Shown here: piece by piece, positions 1 through 5,830 of the stretch | Layout: each line of letters begins with the position of its first letter | How positions within the stretch are numbered: the first letter of the stretch is position 1 | Origin: JBBDWJ01 sp040902925 | Lineage (GTDB): Bacteria; Acidobacteriota; Terriglobia; Bryobacterales; UBA6623 | Assembly: GCA_040902925.1 (NCBI GenBank) | Contig: JBBDWJ010000041.1 | Span: forward strand, 1-8,609 | Direction: 5' to 3' | DNA: 8,609 nt | Notes under the pieces: model-generated | What the model saw: only the letters and a program-made list of their open reading frames with translations | Database searches by the model: none | What the model was told of the DNA's origin: nothing | Program-made: the position numbers and the translations under genes

Positions 1-55
1 GGTTATGAAGACAAGGAGCTTAGGTGCCGAATTTTAAGTGGGAAAGTAGCTAGGC

Positions 56-325
56 GAGATCGACGCGGGCGATCCGAACCCCACCCGCCAGGGGCGGCGG
101 GCACGCTTCCGTCACCGCGAGTTGTTTCCGAACACCCGCGTCGCCTGCCGTCTTTGCTCGAAGGCGAAGATGGAAAATCCGCAGCTTGATTACGCCGCAG
201 TTTGATTACGCCACCTCGGCTTCCTTCTGCTGATCCGAAATGAACGTCCGGGCACACTGTGACCGGGTTATGCCAAAATCGACCCCACGCTGGCGGGCGG
301 GGCTCGGATCGCCTGCGGCGATTTC
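56..325. repeat. MITE-like element with 36-bp imperfect inverted ends
   Basis: Bases 56-91 and the reverse complement of 290-325 match at 31 of 36 positions by hand alignment. The arms enclose about 198 bp, giving a 270-bp unit. The similarity continues weakly outward (TAGGC at 51-55 against GCCTA at 328-332, with a 2-base offset). The right arm ends 12 bases before the stop codon of the minus-strand receptor gene, so the element fills its immediate 3' flank. Size and symmetry fit a non-autonomous transposon remnant or a dispersed intergenic repeat. I saw no clear target-site duplication and no transposase. A long RNA hairpin at the end of the receptor transcript is the alternative reading. 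Apart from this element I see nothing gene-like in 1-337; short open frames here run through the arms and read as low-complexity Arg/Gly/Ser peptides. Confidence 0.5.
181..212. repeat. 16-bp tandem repeat, two copies
   Basis: GCAGCTTGATTACGCC at 181-196 is followed directly by GCAGTTTGATTACGCC at 197-212, with one mismatch in 16. It lies in the interior of the inverted-repeat element. It could be a slippage duplication or a paired protein-binding site; the sequence does not decide which. Confidence 0.8.
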
Positions 326-337
326 CTGCCTACCGTA

Positions 338-3300
338 TTAGAACAACAATTTCAAACCGAACTGGATCTCGCGGCCATCGCGCGCCGAGAGCACACGGCC
401 GAATGCGGGCGTTCCGAAAAAGATGTTCGGCTGCTCGAAGTTTGGCGTGTTGAAGACGTTGAACATTTCCGCCCGGAATTGCAGCGTCGCGCTTTCGCCG
501 ATCTTGCTTTCTTTGAGCAGCGAGAGGTTCACGTTACGCAGCGACGGCCCCGGCAGAATATTGCGGCCGGAGTCGCCAAAAGTTCCGAACGCCGGCATCG
601 CGAACGCCTCGGCGTCGAACCAGCGCGACGGATCGGGGTTGTCGAGCCGCGGGCTGCCGACGACGTTGGGGCGGTCGCCGGCTCCAAAACCGAGGATCGA
701 AAACCCTGTATTGCTGTTGTCGAGCTCGGTTGGCAGCGCCACCGTAAACGGCTGCCCGGTTTGCAGCGTGATCACGCTGTTCATCTGCCAGCCGCTGGCC
801 ACGGCCTTGGCGAATCCGTGCAGATCCTTTCCGAAACGGCGGCCCTCGCCGAAAGGCAGCTCGTAGACGAAGCTGCCGGAAAACCGCTGCCGCATGTCGA
901 AGTTCGAAAGCGCGCGCTCGGCGCCGACGTTGTTGCTGTTCTGCGGATAATTGGCGTCGACCGCGCTCGGGAAATAGGTCGAGGCGTTGTCGATGGACTT
1001 CGACCAGGTGTAGGAGAACAGGCCGGTCAGCCCGCCGCGCAGACGGCATTGCAATTGCCAGCGCAGGCTGTGGTAGACCGAGCTGAACGATGATTCGGTC
1101 TGATTAATGTCCTGGAAGAAAGGCAGCGGGCGCAGGTTAGGCATCTGCGGGCTCGGCGCGGCCTGATTGATATCACGCGCGCCGATGAGCTTGGAGCCTT
1201 TGGTTCCCTGATAGCCGACTTCGAGCACTACCTCGCGATGCACTTCGAACTGCGTCGTGAAATTCCACTGCTGCGAATAAGAGGTCCGCAGATTTCGGTC
1301 GTAGGTGATGGCGCTCGGCGGCAGGGGCGCTTGCGAAGCCGGCGGCCAGGGGTTGTCGATGGTGATGGGCGCCACCTGCGACGGAAAAAACAACTGGAAA
1401 TTGTAGTAGGGCGGGTTGAAGTAAATGCCTTGCGCCGGCGCCAGCGGCGACAGGTCATGGTAAATCCCGTAGCCCGCGCGCAGCACCGCCCGGCGGCTTC
1501 CAAACGGACGCCAGGCCAAGCCGAGGCGCGGCGCGAAGTTGTTCTTGTCGGCTTCGTAGCCGCCGCGCGGCACGCCGCCCTGGCCCACTTGCACGACCGA
1601 AAACGTCGCCGGGTCGTAAAGCGCCGCCGCGTTGAACTCGTCGTAGGCGGGTTCGTTCACTTCGTAGCGCAGGCCGAGCGTCAAGGTCAGATCGCGCAGC
1701 GGTCTCCAGCGGTCTTGCACGAACAGATTCGTGGCTCGAGCGCGCAGCGCCTGCGGGTTGTCGGCGACGGCGCCGCCGGAGAACGTCGGCAGCCCGAGCA
1801 GCAGGTCGGCCAGGGCGTTCTGCGTATAGGCGGCGTTGGTGAAGTTGATCTGGCCGCGCACCTGCACGTCGCGGAAAGCGTCCTGCGAGATCCAGCGGTG
1901 GTCGACGCCCATCTCGACGAAGTGGTTACCCTGCGCGAAGCTTGCCGTGTCTTGAATCTGGAAGCTGTCGGCGACGCTTTCCTGAGGGTTGTTCGACTCG
2001 TCGCCCAGCGGCGAGAATCCTGTGACGGAGATCGCGCTCAGGCCCAGGTCGCGCTCGCGGGATGCGAAGTCGGGCAGTCCAACGCTCTGGTTGACGCTGC
2101 GGCCGATGTTTTCGTGGTGCGTGATGTTGTCGACGCGGTTGTAGCCGAATCGAAACTCGTTCACCCAGCGCGGTCCAAAGCTGTGGGTTTCGCCGATCAT
2201 CAGGTTCTGGCCGCGCTCGGCCACGTTGTTGCCGTAGCCGGGGACGCGCGCCGCGCCGCCGGTAGCGTAAGGCTCGAACAGATCGCCGTCGGCGAAGCTG
2301 TAGCGGGCGCTGAGCGTGCCGTTCTCACCGAGCTTGTGGTCAATGCGGGCGTCGAATTTGTTGGTGTCACTGATCTGCGTCGGTGCGGCAACGTAATTCT
2401 GCCCGGTCTGTGCGCGGTTGGGCAGCGGATAGAGATTGGCAACGCCGGCTCCGATGGGGTGCACGAACGGCAGTTGGCCGTTCGGAAACGGCTGGAAGGT
2501 CATGAAGTCGAACGGCGGCGACGCGCTTTGGGAAAAGTCCCCCATGCGCTCGGCCGCGGTTGGCACATTCGTCGTGCGCGTGATCGCCCGGCGCTCGCGC
2601 AAGCCTTCGTAATCGCCAAAGAAAAACGTGCTGTTGCGGCGGATCGGTCCGCCGGCCGCGAACCCGAACTGGTTGCGCCGCAGCTTCGGAATGGCCAGCG
2701 AAGGATCGTCGTAAAAGTTGCGGGCGTCGACCTTGTCGTTGCGGAGAAACTCGTAAACGCTGCCGTGAAACGCGTTACCGCCCTGCCGTAGCGCGACCGA
2801 AACCTGGCCGCCGGCGTTGCGCCCAAAGCCGGCCTCGGAGTTCGTCGTCTGAACGCGAAACTCGTGAATGGCGTCCACGGGCGGCGTATGTGTAAAGCTG
2901 TTGAGGACGGGGTCAATCGCGTAGACGCCGTCGTAACTGTACACGTTCGAGTCCTCGCGAGCCCCGGCGGTCTGAAACGCAAGCCGGCCGCGCGCCGAGC
3001 CCGCTGAACCCTGCGCGCTGGGGGTAACGCCAGGCGCAAGCAACGCCAGCTCCAGGAAGTTGCGTCCATCGAGCGGCAGGTTCACGATGTAGTTATTGGG
3101 AATGACGAGGCCGACCGAGGCAGACTCCGCCTGCACCAGCGGCCTTTCCGCCGTGATCGTGATTTCGTCCGAGATATCGCCGACTTCGAGGCTCAGGTCC
3201 GCCTGCAACTGCTCGCCGACCGACAGAAATAGGCCGTTTTGGCGCAGTTTTTTGAATCCCGGCTGCTCGGCTTCGAGATCGTAGACGCCCGCTGGCAGGG

Positions 3301-3511
3301 CCGCCGCGACATAGGCCCCCTGGCCGTTGGTCACCGTGGTGCGGGTCAGGCCGGTAGCCTGTTCGGTGACGGTCACACGCGCTCCGGCGATGGCGCCTCC
3401 TGACGGGTCGCTGATCTGACCCCGGATCGAGCCATCGACCTCTTGCGCAAGCAGCGGGGTGAGGGCGCAGCCAAGGATTAGAAAAATCGCGGGGAGGATT
3501 TTTAGTTTCAT
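338..3511 (-). CDS. Oar-like TonB-dependent outer-membrane receptor with carboxypeptidase-regulatory-like domain
   Basis: This 1057-residue protein looks like a complete TonB-dependent receptor, a family that imports large or scarce substrates across the outer membrane using TonB energy. A signal peptide is visible (MKLKILPAIFLILGCALTPLLA, likely cut before Gln23). A carboxypeptidase-regulatory-like beta domain follows at about residues 27-108 (GQISDPSGGAIAGARVTV, later GVYDLEAEQPGFKK). A TonB-box-like stretch (DEITITAERPLVQ) precedes a plug region at about 120-240 (LPLDGRNFLELALLAPGV, RNAGGQVSVALRQGG). The rest is aromatic-rich barrel ending in LKLLF, with the terminal Phe typical of outer-membrane barrels. 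Acidobacteria encode many such receptors and the substrate cannot be read from sequence. No SusD-like partner or transport gene lies beside it. The ATG is fixed by the signal peptide, although no good Shine-Dalgarno sequence precedes it. A Cys at residue 15 is not treated as a lipobox because the hydrophobic stretch continues past it. Confidence 0.93.
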   Translation of the reverse strand: MKLKILPAIFLILGCALTPLLAQEVDGSIRGQISDPSGGAIAGARVTVTEQATGLTRTTVTNGQGAYVAAALPAGVYDLEAEQPGFKKLRQNGLFLSVGEQLQADLSLEVGDISDEITITAERPLVQAESASVGLVIPNNYIVNLPLDGRNFLELALLAPGVTPSAQGSAGSARGRLAFQTAGAREDSNVYSYDGVYAIDPVLNSFTHTPPVDAIHEFRVQTTNSEAGFGRNAGGQVSVALRQGGNAFHGSVYEFLRNDKVDARNFYDDPSLAIPKLRRNQFGFAAGGPIRRNSTFFFGDYEGLRERRAITRTTNVPTAAERMGDFSQSASPPFDFMTFQPFPNGQLPFVHPIGAGVANLYPLPNRAQTGQNYVAAPTQISDTNKFDARIDHKLGENGTLSARYSFADGDLFEPYATGGAARVPGYGNNVAERGQNLMIGETHSFGPRWVNEFRFGYNRVDNITHHENIGRSVNQSVGLPDFASRERDLGLSAISVTGFSPLGDESNNPQESVADSFQIQDTASFAQGNHFVEMGVDHRWISQDAFRDVQVRGQINFTNAAYTQNALADLLLGLPTFSGGAVADNPQALRARATNLFVQDRWRPLRDLTLTLGLRYEVNEPAYDEFNAAALYDPATFSVVQVGQGGVPRGGYEADKNNFAPRLGLAWRPFGSRRAVLRAGYGIYHDLSPLAPAQGIYFNPPYYNFQLFFPSQVAPITIDNPWPPASQAPLPPSAITYDRNLRTSYSQQWNFTTQFEVHREVVLEVGYQGTKGSKLIGARDINQAAPSPQMPNLRPLPFFQDINQTESSFSSVYHSLRWQLQCRLRGGLTGLFSYTWSKSIDNASTYFPSAVDANYPQNSNNVGAERALSNFDMRQRFSGSFVYELPFGEGRRFGKDLHGFAKAVASGWQMNSVITLQTGQPFTVALPTELDNSNTGFSILGFGAGDRPNVVGSPRLDNPDPSRWFDAEAFAMPAFGTFGDSGRNILPGPSLRNVNLSLLKESKIGESATLQFRAEMFNVFNTPNFEQPNIFFGTPAFGRVLSARDGREIQFGLKLLF

Positions 3512-3521
3512 ATGAGGGATT

Positions 3522-3533
3522 CCGGCGCGCCGG
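3522..3533. other. 12-bp perfect palindrome in the receptor leader
   Basis: CCGGCGCGCCGG is its own reverse complement and ends 11 bases before the receptor ATG, where a Shine-Dalgarno sequence would be expected. An adjoining GGCCGG allows alternative short stems in the mRNA. It may be an operator half or a leader hairpin, or only chance in GC-rich DNA. Confidence 0.4.
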
Positions 3534-3593
3534 CCGGCAGGCGCAGGAGTCGTCTCGGCTCACGGGTGGAAGCGGCTTAAGGATTAAAAGGCC

Positions 3594-3623
3594 ATCTTAC
3601 CGGTCGCCAGGTTACCGTGTCCA
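3594..3623 (-). promoter_or_regulatory. possible sigma70-type promoter for the receptor gene
   Basis: On the minus strand, TGGACA (3623-3618) is followed after 18 bp by TAAGAT (3599-3594). These resemble -35 and -10 hexamers at five of six and four of six positions. Transcription would begin near 3587 and leave a leader of about 75 bases before the receptor ATG. This is a consensus match by eye only. Confidence 0.33.
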
Positions 3624-3842
3624 ACCGATTTAACTCCGGCTAACATGGGAAGGTTGAATCTGTCGAGGTCATGAACCGGAACGATCTTGCCAGGCCGGGC
3701 GAGACCCCTACTATCTTGGATGCCGCGATTGTTACAAGCATGGATGTTTCGGATTCGGCGAGATAATTCCGCTTTCCGGGCATGTGACCGCTCGCGTGCT
3801 TAGCCGGGTTGCGACGAGGATTCAGACGACAGAGGTCCAGGG

Positions 3843-4784
3843 ATGATTCACATTACAGAAGACCAGGTACGCGAAGCGCTGCCGATGACGAAGGCGGTCG
3901 AGCTGGTTGAGGAATGCTTCCGGCGGCTGGCTTCGGAGGCGGCGGTCAACCACCCGCGGCGTCGCGTGGCACTAAAGAACACAGCACTGCTTCACTACAT
4001 GGCGGCCGGGGATAACCAGGACGGGCTGCTGGGGGCGAAGCTTTACGTCACCAATCCCAAGGTGGGGGCAAGTTTTCTGGTCGTGCTGTTTGATGCCGAG
4101 CGGGCTTCGCTGCTGGCGACGATCGAAGCCAATGCCTTGGGTCAGATTCGGACGGGCGCGGCGAGCGGGGTAGCGACGCGGCATCTGGCTCGCGCGGACG
4201 CCGCCGCACTGGGCGTGATCGGCAGCGGGTTCCAGGCAGAGACGCAGTTGGAAGCCGTGGCGGCGGTCCGCCCGCTGCGCAGCGTTCGGGTGTATAGCCG
4301 CTCGATCGAGAAACGGACTGCGTTCGCCGATCGCATGAGCCGCCGGTTGAAGCTTTCGGTTGAGGCCGTCGACTCAGCCCGGCAGGCGGTGGAGGGCAGC
4401 GACATCCTCGTCACCGTTACTAGCTCTCGCCAGCCGGTGTTCGAAGGCGCTTGGCTGGCGGAGGGATGCCATGTCAACGCAGCCGGAAGCAACCACGCGA
4501 AGCGCCGCGAGATCGACGCCGCCACCGTCGAGCGGTGCGCGGTGATTAGCGTGGATTCGCTCGAGCAGGCGAAGATGGAGGCTGGCGACTTGATTGCCGC
4601 GGTCGAAGACGGCCGACTCGACTGGGGGCGTGTCGCGGAATTGTCCGAGATTGTGACCGGCCGAGCGGCGGGGCGTCAGGGTCCCGGCGATATCACGCTC
4701 TTTGAGTCGCAAGGGCTCGCCGCCGAGGACTTGGCTGTCGCCCACTATGTTTACCAGCAAGTGACGGGGTCTAACGGGAAGTGA
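3843..4784 (+). CDS. ornithine cyclodeaminase / mu-crystallin family protein (likely NAD(P)H-dependent imino-acid reductase or amino-acid dehydrogenase)
   Basis: The 313-residue length is normal for the OCD/mu-crystallin family, soluble Rossmann enzymes acting on amino acids or cyclic imines with NAD(P)H. Visible family marks are the substrate-side lysine in GAKLY (Lys66), the IRTGAASG motif (Arg103-Thr104), the dinucleotide loop GSGFQA (127-132) and VYSRS, where Arg-Ser after the second strand suggests NADP preference. The motif that usually reads VGADxPGKRELD is here AGSNHAKRREID, so the aspartate essential in true ornithine cyclodeaminase is Asn217. Ornithine deamination is therefore unlikely; reduction of a ketimine such as pyrroline-2-carboxylate, or alanine or other amino-acid dehydrogenation, is more plausible but unproven. 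The ATG has AGAGG seven bases upstream. The gene stands alone, and its last codons run into a 20-bp tandem repeat, so the extreme C-terminus (VTGSNGK) may be variable. Confidence 0.9.
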   Translation: MIHITEDQVREALPMTKAVELVEECFRRLASEAAVNHPRRRVALKNTALLHYMAAGDNQDGLLGAKLYVTNPKVGASFLVVLFDAERASLLATIEANALGQIRTGAASGVATRHLARADAAALGVIGSGFQAETQLEAVAAVRPLRSVRVYSRSIEKRTAFADRMSRRLKLSVEAVDSARQAVEGSDILVTVTSSRQPVFEGAWLAEGCHVNAAGSNHAKRREIDAATVERCAVISVDSLEQAKMEAGDLIAAVEDGRLDWGRVAELSEIVTGRAAGRQGPGDITLFESQGLAAEDLAVAHYVYQQVTGSNGK

Positions 4785-4839
4785 CCAGGACTCGCGGGAA
4801 GGGCCAGGACTCGCGGGAAGTGACGGGGGCTCGCGGCGG
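4761..4839. repeat. 20-bp tandem repeat, four degenerate units, spanning the OCD-family stop codon
   Basis: Four consecutive units are visible: 4761-4780, 4781-4800, 4801-4819 (one base shorter) and 4820-4839. The form closest to consensus is GTGACCAGGACTCGCGGGAA. Units 2 and 3 are nearly identical; units 1 and 4 share GTGACGGGG at their start. The TGA of the upstream enzyme (4782-4784) falls in unit 2. The array lies between two convergent genes. Confidence 0.85.
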
Positions 4840-4862
4840 TGCGTAAACGAGGAGGGTTCCTA

Positions 4863-4889
4863 CTCGTGCCTGTGCGCCCGGAGGACGAG
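4863..4889. terminator. possible hairpin between convergent genes
   Basis: CTCGT (4863-4867) pairs with ACGAG (4885-4889) and CCT (4869-4871) with AGG (4882-4884), leaving one bulged base and a 10-base loop. It sits between two converging genes, so it could serve either, but no T-run follows on either strand. It is at best a weak or factor-dependent terminator. Confidence 0.22.
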
Positions 4890-4928
4890 GCAATCCAACG
4901 ATAGCCCCAAAAGCGAGAAAGTTTGGAG

Positions 4929-5162
4929 TTACTCCGACAGCGGCATCTGCTGCTCAATTTCGCGCCAAGCGCTGATCTTGAGCCGGCGGCAGACCCAGCA
5001 CAAGCCGTCGGACTGCTCGGTGGCGCCCGCGGAAGTGCAGACGCGGCAGGCGAAGGTCTTTGGAGGTTTTGGCTCGAAGACGGTTTTGCGAGCCGCTTCG
5101 AGCAGCGCCGGATCGATGACCCGCACTTCCTGCGTCGGACTCGGATTCGCCTTCTTCCTCAC
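4929..5162 (-). CDS. small zinc-ribbon-like protein, unknown function
   Basis: This 77-residue protein has a C-x2-C-x12-C-x2-C arrangement (Cys39, Cys42, Cys55, Cys58), the usual shape of a small zinc ribbon. It has no signal peptide or membrane segment, so it is probably cytoplasmic. A charged N-terminal part with a short helical stretch (DPALLEAARK) precedes the ribbon, and the tail (LKISAWREIEQQ) looks helical. The GTG start is supported by AGGGGG at 5168-5173, five bases upstream. It begins 12 bases after the stop of the other CxxC protein on the same strand, so the two are almost certainly cotranscribed. I do not recognise a named family. Binding of nucleic acid, protein or simply zinc are all possible. 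Confidence 0.72.
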   Translation of the reverse strand: MRKKANPSPTQEVRVIDPALLEAARKTVFEPKPPKTFACRVCTSAGATEQSDGLCWVCRRLKISAWREIEQQMPLSE

Positions 5163-5174
5163 TCCAACCCCCTG

Positions 5175-5438
5175 TTAAAATGCGCCCGACCGTCCCGCCG
5201 CCATCGTTGCGGCGGACTTGTGATTCGAAGCCGGGGCGGGCTTTGGTTCTAAAAGTCTCACTATAAACGCTGCATCCAGCGAAGTAAAGCAGCGCGGGCA
5301 CTTTTGGCCGGGCAGCGGAGACCACTTGCTGTGCCAGCCGGTTTTGATCTCGCGCACCGCGGCTTGCACGTCATGAGTACACATCGGGCAGCACATTTCG
5401 GCTTCCCGTTTTTCCGCGACCGTCGTCTCAGCAGCCAT
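5175..5438 (-). CDS. small protein with two CxxC pairs, unknown function
   Basis: This 87-residue protein carries CPMC (Cys17, Cys20) and, 26 residues later, CPRC (Cys47, Cys50), a likely four-cysteine zinc site. An extra Cys16 and two histidines (His22, His36) could also contribute to metal binding. The C-terminus (from about residue 60) is Ala/Pro/Lys-rich and probably disordered. The ATG has GAGGTGG upstream (GAGG at 5448-5451, 9-base spacer). It is the first well-supported gene of a minus-strand pair. It faces a plus-strand gene for a tandem Fur-family regulator across 392 bp, which makes regulation by that protein an obvious but untested idea. No family name is claimed. Confidence 0.72.
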   Translation of the reverse strand: MAAETTVAEKREAEMCCPMCTHDVQAAVREIKTGWHSKWSPLPGQKCPRCFTSLDAAFIVRLLEPKPAPASNHKSAATMAAGRSGAF

Positions 5439-5649
5439 CGTTGACCACCTCTATCAATGAGATTGCGGGCGCTTCTGTTTGGTATGACGCCCGGCGAGGA
5501 ATTTGAGTTCTAACTATTTTTTTCGCCGCCGGCAAGAGCTTCAGGCTGGCTCTATCGGCGACCCGGGCCACGAATTCTAGCGCGCGCGGCCGGCGACTCA
5601 CGTGGCCGGAGAAACGAATCAGACCCAACGCGCTATCGCCAGCGCGCAC
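5428..5649 (-). CDS. possible 73-residue ORF ahead of the CxxC operon
   Basis: A GTG at 5647-5649 preceded by GGAG with an 8-base spacer opens a 73-residue frame. Its stop overlaps the start of the next gene by 11 bases, the arrangement seen in translational coupling. The product would be basic (SRRPRALEFVARVADR early, IPRRASYQTE late), with no motif I recognise. The first half has GC-rich third positions, but the second half becomes AT-rich, as promoter DNA would. It may be only a chance frame in a divergent promoter region, and I would not rely on it. Confidence 0.2.
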   Translation of the reverse strand: MRAGDSALGLIRFSGHVSRRPRALEFVARVADRASLKLLPAAKKIVRTQIPRRASYQTEAPAISLIEVVNDGC

Positions 5650-5830
5650 CAGCCTGTCTCCATCGACAGGACATACTACGAGGCAGAGCGGATTTCCGGC
5701 CGTATTGGGGTCACGGACGCAGCCCGGCGAACGGCTGGGCGCGGGCGCTGGACCACATCTCGCCGCCCAAAATGGGCTGTCTGGCGGGGTCGATGTGTTA
5801 AGATAACCGCAGATCGAAAGGGCGTTTCTG
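5439..5830. other. divergent intergenic region upstream of the tandem-Fur gene
   Basis: This 392-bp region lies between the minus-strand CxxC genes and the plus-strand tandem-Fur gene. It holds the Fur-side promoter and, less certainly, a small minus-strand ORF at its left end. An AT-rich patch near 5510-5522 may belong to the leftward promoter, but I could not assign hexamers there. I see no RNA gene. Confidence 0.5.
5795..5805 (+). promoter_or_regulatory. possible extended -10 promoter and dyad for the tandem-Fur gene
   Basis: TGTTAAGAT at 5796-5804 fits an extended -10 element (TGn followed by TAAGAT), with no good -35. It would start transcription near 5811, about 20 bases before the gene. 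The neighbourhood reads TTAAGATAA (5798-5806), flanked by G and C, a small dyad of the GTTA-N3-TAAC kind. That is suggestive of an operator over the -10 but much shorter than a full Fur or PerR box. Confidence 0.35.

Larger units (their letters stand above)
3512..3842. other. divergent intergenic region between receptor and OCD-family gene
   Basis: This 331-bp stretch separates two genes reading away from each other and must hold both promoters. I see no convincing small gene. A possible receptor promoter on the minus strand is listed separately. On the plus strand GATAAT at 3762-3767 is a reasonable -10 for the downstream enzyme gene, but no recognisable -35 sits 16-18 bp upstream. The enzyme's ribosome-binding site is AGAGG at 3831-3835. 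Confidence 0.6.

Noticed and set aside
3..257. 84-codon minus-strand frame
   Set aside because: It runs through the inverted-repeat arm and tandem repeat, with an Arg/Ser/Gly-rich product resembling the translated opposite arm. It is better explained by the repeat than by a gene.
479..1093. 204-codon plus-strand frame
   Set aside because: It is antisense to the receptor barrel region with the same low-complexity composition and no motif; a shadow frame.
1238..2791. 517-codon open frame on the plus strand
   Set aside because: It is wholly antisense to the receptor gene. Its Arg/Val/Ala/Gln-rich translation shows no domain, and long antisense frames are expected opposite GC-rich coding sequence.
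4761..4839. CRISPR array
   Set aside because: Units are 20 bp and directly adjacent with no unique spacers, so this is a simple tandem repeat.
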